NCBI GenBank assembly: GCA_033762255.1
Contig: JANRLT010000051.1
Location: 1-64,000 of the forward strand
Direction: 5' to 3'
DNA from: Pirellulales bacterium
GTDB lineage: Bacteria > Planctomycetota > Planctomycetia > Pirellulales > JALHPA01
Length of the DNA stretch: 64,000 bases
Shown: piece by piece, positions 19,246-27,275 of the stretch
Layout: each line of letters opens with the position of its first letter
Numbering within the stretch: the stretch's first letter is position 1
The notes under the pieces: generated by a model
Databases searched by the model: none
Told to the model about the DNA's origin: nothing
What the model saw: only the letters and a program-made list of their open reading frames with translations
Translations under genes and position numbers: made by a program

Positions 19246-19740
19246 CTAAAAAAGGTTACCTGTGTCGTCTATTCCTGGTTTGGAAAATGAATCATCTTCC
19301 CAGGGGGCCAAATTGTTAATCTTTGCAGATTTGGTGGGCGGGGTAACTTGGAGTGGAGATTCAGGTTGTTGCATAGGGGTTGCGGAAGCGGCTTTTTTAG
19401 AGCTAGTAGCGGGGCCAGGCCGTTTTTTTGCGGATACTGGTTCGGGGGAATGCGAATTTTCGGATGTGGGGGCCGCAAATGTCGCTGTATCCGCAAATGG
19501 TTGCGTGAGGGGTTGTCCCCCGGCATCCAAACCTGTCAAAAGTTCAATTTTACGTTCCGCCCCGGCAAGCAAATTTTGGCATTTTTTTAAAAGCGATACG
19601 CCTTCTTCATAGAGGCCCAGGGATTCATTCAGCCCTAATCGCTGGTCTTCCAGCCGCATGGCAATTTCGTCCAGGCGGGTAAGCGCTTGTTCAAAGCTAA
19701 GATCGGAGGGGGCAGGGGGGGAATCGTCGGGCACAGACAT
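19246..19740 (-). CDS. xseB: Exodeoxyribonuclease VII small subunit with long tail
   Basis: 164 residues from MSVPDDSPP; an alternative start at 19842 would overlap xseA by 62 bp and add unlikely sequence. Residues 14-70 match the family (SFEQALTRLDEIAMRLED, LGLNESLGLYEEGVSLLKKC). The remaining 90 or so residues are a Pro/Ser/Lys-rich tail absent from the usual 75-85 residue XseB. It partners XseA to degrade single-stranded DNA. Confidence 0.88.
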   Translation of the reverse strand: MSVPDDSPPAPSDLSFEQALTRLDEIAMRLEDQRLGLNESLGLYEEGVSLLKKCQNLLAGAERKIELLTGLDAGGQPLTQPFADTATFAAPTSENSHSPEPVSAKKRPGPATSSKKAASATPMQQPESPLQVTPPTKSAKINNLAPWEDDSFSKPGIDDTGNLF

Positions 19741-19780
19741 GGCCAAGGTCGAGAAGCGTGATTGTTGTGGAATATGGCGT

Positions 19781-21040
19781 TCAGACCGTGCGTGAGGGGT
19801 TCTCTGGCAGAATCTGGGTAACCGTGCTGGAAATTTCTCCATTGGCCAGCCGGGTTATGATTTCCATGCCCAGCCTAACCTCGCTGGCCGCGGAGAGCAA
19901 CATGCCATCCTCCCCCCGGCGTGTCAGACTATACCCCCGCCCTAAAACCCGCAATGGGCTGAGGGCTTCTAACTGGACCGCTCGACTGGCTAATAAGGTT
20001 GTGTGATTGGTCATGATCTGTCGAATTTGGCGGGTCGCGGCGGTTTGCCACTGGTCGAGCTGTTGCGACCATTGCCAAATTCGTTCATAAGGTCGGCGAA
20101 AGGGGAGCCGATTTGCCAGCTGGTCCAGCCGCCGTCGGGCTTGCTCGGCCCGCCAAGCCAGGCTTGCTTGATAGCGAGTTCCCAGTTTGGCTAACTGCTG
20201 ACGCAATTCAGCCAGGGAGGGAACAACCCGTTCCGCCGCTTCACTGGGGGTCAAGGCCCGCACATCCGCCACCAAGTCCGCCAGGGTGACGTCAATCTCG
20301 TGTCCCACGGCGGAAACAACGGGGCAGGGGACCGCGGCCATGGCCCGAACGACTTCCTCCGCATTGAACGCCTGCAGGTCCTCGCTGCTACCTCCCCCGC
20401 GGGCCACGACCAACACATCCAGCGGAGGCAAGAGAGCACTAGCCCGGCGAATGGCCGCCGCAATTTCGCGCGGTGCTTCTTCACCTTGGACACGCGCGGG
20501 CAAGATGAGCACATCGGCCAGGCGCCAACGACGGCGGAGCACTTCCAAAAAATCCTTGACCACCGCTCCCGTGGGACTGGTGACAATCCCGATGCGGCGG
20601 GGAAACGAGGGGAGTTCACGCTTGCGCGCGGGATCAAACAGCCCCTCGCGGGCAAGCTTTTCCTTGAGCCGTCGCAGGGCCAATTCCGCCGTGCCAACGC
20701 CGCGCGGGTGAAGTTCCTCTATCACTAACTGATACGTTCCGCGCGGGATGTAAAGGTCTAAATACCCCCGGGCGATGACCGCCAGGCCATCCTCCGGCTG
20801 AAACTTGAGTTTGGCCGCGGTACTACGCCAAATGACCGCCTTCATCTGGGCCGAGTCGTCCTTTAACGACAAGTACCAATGTCCCGAACCTGCGGCGCTG
20901 CAATTGGTCAATTCGCCGCTGACCCAGACCTCGGGGAAGGTGGTTTCGACCACTTCCTTTAGCAGGGTGGTCAGGGCCGAGACAGTCAGGACGGGCGTGG
21001 GGGACATGGGCGTATTAGACAATTCAAAATACTCAATCAC
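19781..21040 (-). CDS. xseA: Exodeoxyribonuclease VII large subunit
   Basis: 419 residues (a second Met at 21007, MSPTPVLTVSAL, is equally possible). The N-terminal OB-fold has VWVSGELTNCSAAGSGHWYLSLKD-type sequence (about 38-60). The nuclease domain has PRRIGIVTSPTGAVVKD (about 150), VVARGGGSSEDLQAFN (about 215) and SAVGHEIDVTLADLVADVRA (about 245), with the catalytic Asp/His set. A helical C-terminus binds the small subunit. It is first gene of the run xseA-xseB-ispA-dxs-apbE. Confidence 0.95.
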   Translation of the reverse strand: MIEYFELSNTPMSPTPVLTVSALTTLLKEVVETTFPEVWVSGELTNCSAAGSGHWYLSLKDDSAQMKAVIWRSTAAKLKFQPEDGLAVIARGYLDLYIPRGTYQLVIEELHPRGVGTAELALRRLKEKLAREGLFDPARKRELPSFPRRIGIVTSPTGAVVKDFLEVLRRRWRLADVLILPARVQGEEAPREIAAAIRRASALLPPLDVLVVARGGGSSEDLQAFNAEEVVRAMAAVPCPVVSAVGHEIDVTLADLVADVRALTPSEAAERVVPSLAELRQQLAKLGTRYQASLAWRAEQARRRLDQLANRLPFRRPYERIWQWSQQLDQWQTAATRQIRQIMTNHTTLLASRAVQLEALSPLRVLGRGYSLTRRGEDGMLLSAASEVRLGMEIITRLANGEISSTVTQILPENPSRTV

Positions 21041-21309
21041 AGAGGAGCGGAGGAGCAGACCGAGCGGAACGGAGTAGATTGGAACTCAAAATCGGATAAG
21101 AATAGAACACAGATCACATTGATTAGACAGATTTTACACAAGTCAGTAAACGCGGTCCAAAGGCATTTGATTCTTTGCGGGCCAAAGACTCGGCCTATCC
21201 CAGACAAGGGCAAGCGCAGTGTCGTCCTTGGTAATAGGGGCAATACGATATAAAGGGCCTACTGCCTGATGCATCGACTTGCAAGCTAGCGCCCGCGCCA
21301 AGATTAAAG

Positions 21310-21918
21310 TTATGTAGCAAAATTTTTGCCAATTTCCAACAGTTTTTCCAATAAATCAGCCACGCCCAATTCGGGAGCCCATTTTCGCAGATAAGTCTGA
21401 TCTAATTCTGAATAACGCGACTTTGCGATTGCCAACAAGTCGCCCCATTGCCGATCGGAAGTTTCATCCGTTAATCGAAACCAACCCAACTTAAGAAGTA
21501 TGACGTCTTCGGCAGTGGCCACTCGAACCTGTAGCGGTTGCGCGACGCCTAACGGTTGTTCAATAGCGCGCTCGAAGGCGATTAAATCAAAATCGCGGCG
21601 ATGACTTATAAAGCAATCGACCTTGAATGCCGTTTCAAAATGGATCAAATTGAAGCTGGATTGTTCCCGCAAAGCCGCTTCGATGGCCGACTCACTCAGA
21701 TAATGCGAATTTTGCAGGGATATTACTAGCTTTTCAACCTGTGACCGGTCTAATTCCACCGACAGATCAACATCCACCGTCGTGCGGGATAATCCATAGT
21801 AACTAGCCGCCACCGAGCCACCAATAAAGTAGCGAATTTGTAATCGATGGAAAGTTTCGATTACCGGCTCAAGTGCCTGCCGAATGATGTTTTGTTCGTT
21901 CATGCGCACGCTCTTCAT
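21310..21918 (-). CDS. Nucleotidyltransferase-fold protein
   Basis: About 202 residues from MKSVRMNEQ (start 21903 or 21969 also possible). Seen: RYFIGGSVAASYYGLSRTT followed by VDVDLSV, the GG-[SG]...DxD pattern of minimal nucleotidyltransferases (AbiEii/MNT-like), then FKVDCFI, which could supply the third acidic residue. The gene overlaps the 3' end of the small gene upstream, so the two are one unit. A toxin or small-molecule modifying role is possible; the substrate is unknown. Confidence 0.65.
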   Translation of the reverse strand: MKSVRMNEQNIIRQALEPVIETFHRLQIRYFIGGSVAASYYGLSRTTVDVDLSVELDRSQVEKLVISLQNSHYLSESAIEAALREQSSFNLIHFETAFKVDCFISHRRDFDLIAFERAIEQPLGVAQPLQVRVATAEDVILLKLGWFRLTDETSDRQWGDLLAIAKSRYSELDQTYLRKWAPELGVADLLEKLLEIGKNFAT

Positions 21919-22153
21919 CCGCAATTTTGAATTGTCTTGCCATCTCCGCTCCATAATTGCGGCTAACAAAGCGATAGTTTACCTCTTGTGGTGATAGATG
22001 GGGATACTGCCGGGATATCGCTTGCTTGCCAATTCCAATGATTTCATCCGTCAGCCGCGCCATCAGCTCAAAACGCTCTTGGGGCGACTTTTTGCGGATC
22101 AGCTCGATCTGCACGCGCTCGGCCTCGGGACTGGTGTCGGATAAAAGGCGCAT
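21869..22153 (-). CDS. Small conserved helical partner of the nucleotidyltransferase
   Basis: 94 residues from MRLLSDTSPEAERVQ; a TTG two codons earlier is less likely. It has a charged helical N-terminus (ERVQIELIRKKSPQERFELM) and a middle HLSPQEVNYRFVSRNYG. I recall similar short proteins beside nucleotidyltransferase genes in planctomycetes, but the function is not known to me. Its 3' end overlaps the next gene by about 50 bp, suggesting translational coupling. Confidence 0.6.
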   Translation of the reverse strand: MRLLSDTSPEAERVQIELIRKKSPQERFELMARLTDEIIGIGKQAISRQYPHLSPQEVNYRFVSRNYGAEMARQFKIADEERAHERTKHHSAGT

Positions 22154-22195
22154 CGGCAAACTCCCTCGTGGGCGGGTGGTGACGGCGAATCCGCC

Positions 22196-22378
22196 TTACT
22201 TCTTGGCGGATTTCTTGGCCGCTTTATTTTTGGAACTGGCCGCTTTTTTCATCGCGGGTTTGGCTTTTTTGCCCGCGCTCACCGCCGCGGGGGAACTCTT
22301 GGAACCGCTTTTTTTGCCAAAGGCTTTTTCCCAACCGCTGGCAAACTTTTCATTGCTGCCGACACGCACTATTGACAC
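22196..22378 (-). CDS. Small basic Lys/Ala-rich protein
   Basis: 60 residues from GTG 22378, preceded by a good TGAGGTG ribosome site at 7 bp, which supports translation. The N-terminal 25 residues (VRVGSNEKFASGWEKAFG) look like a conserved head; the rest is Lys/Ala/Ser-rich (KKAASSKNKAAKKSAKK), like histone-H1-type tails. Nucleic-acid binding is a guess from charge only. Confidence 0.6.
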   Translation of the reverse strand: MSIVRVGSNEKFASGWEKAFGKKSGSKSSPAAVSAGKKAKPAMKKAASSKNKAAKKSAKK

Positions 22379-22467
22379 GAACGCACCTCAAAAAAAGGAA
22401 CAAAATTAGTTGCTGTCCGACCCTACCTTCAACACTAACGATTTTCGGTCGGTTCGACAATCGAAAT

Positions 22468-23385
22468 TTACTTCCAGGGAAAATTCCCCCCCGTCAATCG
22501 CTCAAACGCCTGGATATACTTTTCCCGGGTTTGTGCCACCACCCCCGCGGGCAACGGCGGCGGGGGGGAGTTCTTGTCCCATCCGCTCGATTCCAGCCAA
22601 TCCCGCACATACTGCTTATCATAGGAAGCCTGGGCGTGGCCCGGCTGGTAGTCATCCCGTGGCCAAAACCGCGAGCTATCCGGCGTCAATATTTCATCAA
22701 TTAAAATGATTCCCCCATCCGGCAGGCGTCCCCACTCGAATTTGGTGTCGGCAATGATGATTCCCCGTTCCCGGGCGATCGCCGCCCCCCAGTGGTACAG
22801 GGCCAGGCTGCGTCGCCGTAATTCTTCCGCCGTTTCCTGGCCGATCAGGTCAACCATGCGTGAAAAGGCAATGTTTTCATCGTGGGCCCCCCCGCCACTT
22901 TCGCCGGTGGGACTATTCACTTTGGTCGCGGGGGTAAAGATCGGCTCGGGCAGCATGGCCCCTTCCACCAGCCCCGGCGGCAGCGCGACCCCGCACACGC
23001 TGCGATTGGCACGGTATTCTTTCCAGCCCGAACCGGCCAGATAACCCCGCACCACACATTCTATCGGGATCACGTCTGTTTTTTTAGCTAATAAAGCCCG
23101 TCCCGCCAAAGGGCGAGGATCCACCGTGGCTGGCAGGCCAAAATCCGCCGGATCGGTGCTAAGCACATGATGAGCCTCCGCCGACTGCGCAAACCACCAC
23201 GCGCTCAGGCTATTGAGCACGCGTCCCTTATCGGGAATTCCCCCTGGTAAGATCCAGTCAAAAGCACTGATCCGATCGGTGCTCACCAGGAGCAGGCGAT
23301 CCCCCAGGTCAAAGACATCCCGCACTTTGCCATGGCGCACGGGGAGACCGGGCAATTCAGCTTTTAAAAAGGGTTCTGCTGTCAT
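22468..23385 (-). CDS. purC: Phosphoribosylaminoimidazole-succinocarboxamide synthase
   Basis: 305 residues, the longer form of SAICAR synthase. It ligates Asp to CAIR with ATP in purine synthesis. Seen: GKVRDVFDLGDRLLLVSTDRISAFD near 20-43, PIECVVRGYLAGSGWKEY near 105, FTPATKVNSPTGES near 150, and IIADTKFEWG near 210 with ILIDEILTPDSSRFW. No shared operon partner: galE is divergent and the small basic gene follows after 89 bp. Confidence 0.95.
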   Translation of the reverse strand: MTAEPFLKAELPGLPVRHGKVRDVFDLGDRLLLVSTDRISAFDWILPGGIPDKGRVLNSLSAWWFAQSAEAHHVLSTDPADFGLPATVDPRPLAGRALLAKKTDVIPIECVVRGYLAGSGWKEYRANRSVCGVALPPGLVEGAMLPEPIFTPATKVNSPTGESGGGAHDENIAFSRMVDLIGQETAEELRRRSLALYHWGAAIARERGIIIADTKFEWGRLPDGGIILIDEILTPDSSRFWPRDDYQPGHAQASYDKQYVRDWLESSGWDKNSPPPPLPAGVVAQTREKYIQAFERLTGGNFPWK

Positions 23386-23610
23386 GGAGGGGCTATATGA
23401 AAAAATGTGGTCCAGAGGATAAATTTACCCCGGGAGAGCGTGAATTTGGTTGTTTTAACGGACTGACGCTTGCCCGGCAACGCCGTGGAATTACGATACA
23501 GCATATTACCAGGTTAGCTCCCCTCTGTTTGGCCTGATAATTGCTATACTTAGCCATCATCTTTTTTACAGCACGACCTAAAACCCCGACTTTACAAAAA
23601 AAGGCAAAAC

Positions 23611-24597
23611 ATGCTGGTATTGGTCACCGGAGGCGCGGGATATATTGGCAGCGTGGCCGTGGCGGAACTTATTACCAGTGGCTATGACGTGGCCGTGCTG
23701 GACAATCTTTCCCTAGGCCACCGCCAAGCGGTCCATCCGCAGGCAAAAATCTTTGAGCTGGATTTAGCCGATAAGGCCCAGTTATCCGAAACACTCTCAA
23801 AATTGCGGCCGGAGGCCATTTTACACTTTGCCAGCCGCAGCCAGGTGGGCCAGTCGATGCAGCAACCGTTTTTGTATTTGCATCATAACGTCAGCGAGGG
23901 GCTCAATTTGCTAGAGGCGGCCGTTACGGCGGGTGTGCACCGCTTTATCCTGTCTTCCACGGCCAATCTGTACGATCAACCGCAAAAAATCCCCATTGAT
24001 GAGACCGAGGCCCTTATTCCCGGCAGCCCCTATGGCGAGGCCAAGCACTACCTCGAAAGAGCCCTCTTTTGGCTGAATAAAACCCACGGGTTAAAATTCG
24101 CCGTCCTTCGCTACTTTAATGCCGCCGGGGCCACCACCACCCTGGGTGAAGACCACCGACCCGAAACGCATTTGATTCCCTTGGTGCTACAGGTCGCGCT
24201 GGGTCAGCGTTCAAAAATCACAATTTTTGGCGATCAGTATCCCACGCGCGACGGAACCTGTGTCCGGGATTACATTCATGTGACCGACCTGGCGCAGGCC
24301 CATATTTTGGCCCTGCAGGCGCTTGATACCCGGACTGAGCCCGGTTTGTTCTATAACCTGGGAAATGGCAGCGGCTACACCGTGCGCGAAGTCATCGACA
24401 CGGCCACACGTATCACCGGTCATTCGATCGCACAGGAGATAGGCCCCGCGCGCGCGGGGGATGTGGCGGCGTTAGTGGCCAGTAGCGAAAAAATCCGCCA
24501 CGAACTGGGCTGGCAGCCTCGGTACCCGGATTTGGAATCCATCGTGGCGACCGCCTGGGACTGGCATCGTCGGCATCCACGGGGGTATGGGGAATGA
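23611..24597 (+). CDS. galE: UDP-glucose 4-epimerase
   Basis: 328 residues, short-chain dehydrogenase fold. Interconverts UDP-glucose and UDP-galactose with bound NAD. Seen: [10 protein letters not shown] at 5-14, DNLSLGH near 32, catalytic Ser/Thr in [11 protein letters not shown] near 115, YGEAK (YxxxK) near 146, YFNAAGA near 172, and [18 protein letters not shown] near 215. Likely supplies galactose for surface polysaccharide. Confidence 0.93.
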   Translation: MLVLVTGGAGYIGSVAVAELITSGYDVAVLDNLSLGHRQAVHPQAKIFELDLADKAQLSETLSKLRPEAILHFASRSQVGQSMQQPFLYLHHNVSEGLNLLEAAVTAGVHRFILSSTANLYDQPQKIPIDETEALIPGSPYGEAKHYLERALFWLNKTHGLKFAVLRYFNAAGATTTLGEDHRPETHLIPLVLQVALGQRSKITIFGDQYPTRDGTCVRDYIHVTDLAQAHILALQALDTRTEPGLFYNLGNGSGYTVREVIDTATRITGHSIAQEIGPARAGDVAALVASSEKIRHELGWQPRYPDLESIVATAWDWHRRHPRGYGE

Positions 24598-24659
24598 AGA
24601 CTGGGATCGCCAACCTCGTTACACTTACTATCTATTTTCCTGTTTCCAGTTTCAAAGCC

Positions 24660-24887
24660 ATGCGAATTCCAGGAGCGCGAATTAAGCGAACACGCCTTGT
24701 GCAGACCGCAAAGTACGTGGTCGCGGTCGAGGTCGAGCAAGTGATCCCGCTCGATGATCCGAGCGAACCGTGTTATGAATCGGAAACAGTTGATTTCCTA
24801 CGTGAAATCCAGGAACATGCCGAGCGGGAAGACGTGGCCTGGTTGACCAACAAGGGGAAGCTATACGCGGCGGTGGAAGCAGCCTAA
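24660..24887 (+). CDS. Short conserved hypothetical protein
   Basis: 75 residues from MRIPGARIKRT; the frame also opens at 24594, overlapping galE. The central YVVAVEVEQVIPLDDPSEPC and VDFLREIQEHAER, then DVAWLTNKGKLYAAVE, look like a real small alpha/beta protein and are familiar from other bacterial genomes without an assigned role. It may ride on the galE transcript (62 bp gap). Confidence 0.55.
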   Translation: MRIPGARIKRTRLVQTAKYVVAVEVEQVIPLDDPSEPCYESETVDFLREIQEHAEREDVAWLTNKGKLYAAVEAA

Positions 24888-24927
24888 GAAATCCTAGTTT
24901 GAGCAAGTTCTGTATGTTACAAACGGT

Positions 24928-25160
24928 ATGAAAATCACCATTTCCCTACCGGATGAACTATTTAGAGCAGCCGAGCAATTCGCCCTGGCACGCGGACTCT
25001 CCCGTAGCGAGCTATATGCTGCCGCAATCCACGATTATCACTATCGCAATCGAGAGAGGGGGTGACGAACGCCTTGAATGCGGTCTATGCCGCGGCGGAA
25101 AGCCGGTTGGAATTTGTTTTTATCTACAGCCTAGCCGCTGTTATATTTCGCGATGAGTGA
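24928..25160 (+). pseudogene. Frameshifted ribbon-helix-helix antitoxin
   Basis: ATG 24928 opens a 45-codon frame, MKITISLPDELFRAAEQF then ARGLSRSELYAAAIHDY, a typical RHH antitoxin head, and stops at TGA 25063. Removing one AG from the GAGAGAGG run at about 25054-25059 restores the family continuation NREGVTNALNAVYAAAE and SRLE, ending at TGA 25158. Beyond that the sequence no longer resembles an antitoxin, and no MazF-like toxin follows. It is read as a relic broken by dinucleotide slippage. Confidence 0.7.
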
Positions 25161-25212
25161 GCAACTGGGAAGTCTCTCATCGCGGTTAGCAATTCGCTGG
25201 AATAGTAACCAG

Positions 25213-25253
25213 AAATCATAAAAATAGCCCCAAGAGTTTGCACTTTGGGGCTA
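25213..25253 (-). terminator. Terminator of the LEA-like lipoprotein gene
   Basis: A 9-bp stem TAGCCCCAA/TTGGGGCTA (25225-25253) is followed on the minus strand by ATTTTTATGATTT. It lies 57 bp after the lipoprotein stop. Confidence 0.8.
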
Positions 25254-25310
25254 AACATTTTTGCATGCTGAATCATTAGGTCAGGCCTAATAAAACTCAG
25301 GCGACTTTCT

Positions 25311-25664
25311 TTACTTGCCGGTCGCGGCGTCCACGGCACCAGCGGCGGCGTCCTTAGCGGCGTCGGCAGCACCAGCGGCGGCATCCTTGGCAGCGTCCGC
25401 GGCACCAGCGGCGGCATCACCCACCTGCTTAGCAGCGTCGGTGGCGGCTTCTGTAGCAGCCTCGCCAACTTTCTTGGCAGCGTCGGCAGCGGCATCGCCT
25501 ACGGCTTCACCAGCCTTTTTGGCAGCGTCAGCAGTTGCATTGGCGGCTTCATCCATTTTCTTTTTGGCTTCGTCCGCCTTTTGCTTCGCGGCGTCACCGC
25601 AACCGGTCAGCGTCAAGGTGCCGCACAAGGCAAAAATCACCAACAAAAATGACAAATTCTTCAT
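25311..25664 (-). CDS. Ala-rich LEA-like lipoprotein
   Basis: 117 residues from MKNLSFLLVIF, with AAGGA 8-9 bp upstream. The signal peptide ends in lipobox LTGC (Cys about 22). The mature part is almost only Ala, Asp, Lys, Glu and Gly, and falls into 11-residue periods such as ADAAKKAGEAV and ADAAKDAAAGA (the last repeated exactly). This 11-mer amphipathic helix pattern resembles LEA group 3 and apolipoprotein-like proteins. A stress or membrane-surface role is inference. It has its own terminator, and three dyad repeats lie 116-172 bp upstream. Confidence 0.8.
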   Translation of the reverse strand: MKNLSFLLVIFALCGTLTLTGCGDAAKQKADEAKKKMDEAANATADAAKKAGEAVGDAAADAAKKVGEAATEAATDAAKQVGDAAAGAADAAKDAAAGAADAAKDAAAGAVDAATGK

Positions 25665-25779
25665 GAGAGAAATCCTTAAAAAAAAGAACACTGCTAGGTG
25701 TGGGGGCAATTGCGCGAGCAGTTGCATCGCAATCGCTGCTGTTGACAGCTAAGATTAGCTGCTGGCAAACCATACGGGA

Positions 25780-25836
25780 TTGCCAGAGGCAACAAGTAAT
25801 ATTGCCGGAGGCAACAAATAATATTGCCGGTGGGAA
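25780..25836. promoter_or_regulatory. Three tandem 13-bp dyads at 22-bp spacing
   Basis: TTGCC-N3-GGCAA occurs at 25780-25792 (spacer AGA), 25802-25814 (GGA) and, with one mismatch (GGGAA), 25824-25836 (GGT). Start-to-start spacing is exactly 22 bp, about two helical turns, with the AT-rich segments CAAGTAAT and CAAATAAT between. The array lies upstream of the LEA-like lipoprotein and behind the terminator of the gene before it, a good place for an operator. The binding protein is unknown. Confidence 0.6.
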
Positions 25837-25887
25837 GGAATCATTGCAAACAAACGCCATGGCGGGATTCTTTTTGCCAATGCGGGG

Positions 25888-25937
25888 CAAAAAAGAAAGA
25901 GCGTCCCAACCCCTGCGGGATGGCCGGAACGCTCTTT
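25888..25937 (-). terminator. Terminator of the 48-residue lipoprotein gene
   Basis: A 9-bp stem AAAGAGCGT/ACGCTCTTT (25896-25904 with 25929-25937) with a 24-nt loop is followed on the minus strand by CTTTTTTG. It starts 44 bp after the stop at 25981. Confidence 0.75.
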
Positions 25938-25980
25938 GGTTCAACATGTTTCATTCAGGCAGGCAAAAACCTGCCGGAAA

Positions 25981-26127
25981 CTACATCTTGGGGGTTTCAG
26001 CGGGCTTATCGGTGGTACCAGCAGCTGGGGTATCAGCGGGCTTTGGATCAGCCTTCTTGGTTTCGCCACAGCCGATCATCGAGACGGTCATCGCGGCCAT
26101 TACCATCAAAGCAAAAAACTTCTTCAT
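25981..26127 (-). CDS. Very small lipoprotein (48 residues)
   Basis: Reads MKKFFALMVMAAMTVSM then lipobox MIGC (Cys 20) and a short Lys/Pro/Thr-rich mature part (ETKKADPKPADTPAAG) ending KPAETPKM. AAGGA lies 9-10 bp before the ATG, the same leader layout as the LEA-like lipoprotein downstream. A terminator follows. With signal peptide, lipobox, ribosome site and terminator in place it is convincing despite its size. Function unknown. Confidence 0.75.
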   Translation of the reverse strand: MKKFFALMVMAAMTVSMIGCGETKKADPKPADTPAAGTTDKPAETPKM

Positions 26128-26634
26128 GGAAAACATCCTTATAAGGGTCACCTAACTCTATGAAGATGCCAAATAGCACCTTCGCCACCCCGCCGAAACA
26201 CTCGGCGGGAAATAAAATCCAAGCAAGCACTAAATTGAAGCAAGCACAGTTTGCCAAGCCTGCCAACCCGTCAATTGACACGATTTGTCGCGAATTTACA
26301 GCCACACATTTACAATTGTCCAAATGGGCAGCAAAATAAATGCTCTGCTTTGTTACACTTGTTAGAGCCACTGAAGCTGGCGTTTATTCCCGGTCATTCC
26401 AAAAATTTCTTTGGATTTCTGGAAAAAATTTTTCAGACCGACTTTTTTCACGGTAAAATGCGGTCGAGGGCAAGAAATTTTCTATCCCCGCGAAGAACTT
26501 TCCGAAGAATCTCATTTTCCCGTTAGTCTCCTTCGTCGTCGCCTGAAGATTCTTGGAATTAATTTGCTAACCCAATCCTCATTTTGGGAATATTAGAGCC
26601 AAATTTGGCTCTCAAGAGTAGAGTGTGGCACTGT
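26128..26634. other. Intergenic region between divergent lipoprotein and sigma genes
   Basis: 507 bp, AT-richer than its neighbours. It must hold promoters for both directions, but no box pair is clear enough to call. No RNA gene or repeat was seen. Confidence 0.4.
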
Positions 26635-27249
26635 ATGGATCAGGATTGCCCATCGTTGACGCTGGCGGAGTTGGTGCGGGCGCACACCGATTCGTTGTAC
26701 CGCTATGCCTATCGGCTGTGCGGTTCCGCCACCGATGCCGAGGATCTGGTCCAGCAGGCATTTATGCTCGCCCAACAAAATTTTCACCAACTTCGCGGGG
26801 CCGATACAGCGCGGGCGTGGTTATTTGCGTTGGTACGCAGCGCCTTTGGGCGTTATTTGCGACAAACACGGCAAGCCCCCGTAACGCAGACTTTGCAAAG
26901 TTTGGACCAGACAGAGTTAAACCTGCCCGCTCGGGTGCCCCCGGATGATCTGGACCCCGCGATCCTGGACCAGGCCTTACAGCGGTTACCTCCTGAATAC
27001 CGACAGATTTTGGTTGGGTTTTACTTTGAAGAATGTTCGTACAAGGAACTGGCCGCGCGGTTAGAGATTCCCGTGGGGACTGTAATGAGTCGGCTTTCAC
27101 GGGCCAAAGTTTGGCTGCGTGAACAACTCACGACCGAGGATGCCCCCCCCGTTCCCCTATCCGCTCCCGCAACCTTGCCTTCCAAGCCACGAGCTAATTT
27201 TACGACCGAGCCTCCCCGCCGCGGTAAGAAATTTCAAAAGTCCGAATAA
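26635..27249 (+). CDS. ECF-type RNA polymerase sigma factor
   Basis: 204 residues from MDQDCPSLTL. Region 2: LVRAHTDSLYRYAYRLCG, DAEDLVQQAFMLAQQNF, ARAWLFALVRSAFGRYLR (about 10-85). Region 4: LDQALQRLPPEYRQILVG, CSYKELAARLEIPVGTVMS with SRLSRAKVWLREQL (about 115-170). The last 35 residues are a basic Pro-rich tail. The next gene (26 bp on) looks like its membrane-bound anti-sigma partner. Target promoters are unknown. Confidence 0.88.
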   Translation: MDQDCPSLTLAELVRAHTDSLYRYAYRLCGSATDAEDLVQQAFMLAQQNFHQLRGADTARAWLFALVRSAFGRYLRQTRQAPVTQTLQSLDQTELNLPARVPPDDLDPAILDQALQRLPPEYRQILVGFYFEECSYKELAARLEIPVGTVMSRLSRAKVWLREQLTTEDAPPVPLSAPATLPSKPRANFTTEPPRRGKKFQKSE

Positions 27250-27275
27250 CCCCATTTTTCGCATGTAATCTTCCT

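Noticed and set aside
19741-19842. Upstream start for xseB
   Set aside because: It would overlap xseA by 62 bp and add a non-conserved basic stretch; the family homology starts after 19740.
21041-21243. 68-codon minus-strand frame upstream of xseA
   Set aside because: No ribosome site and no protein-like composition (Cys/Ser/Phe-rich).
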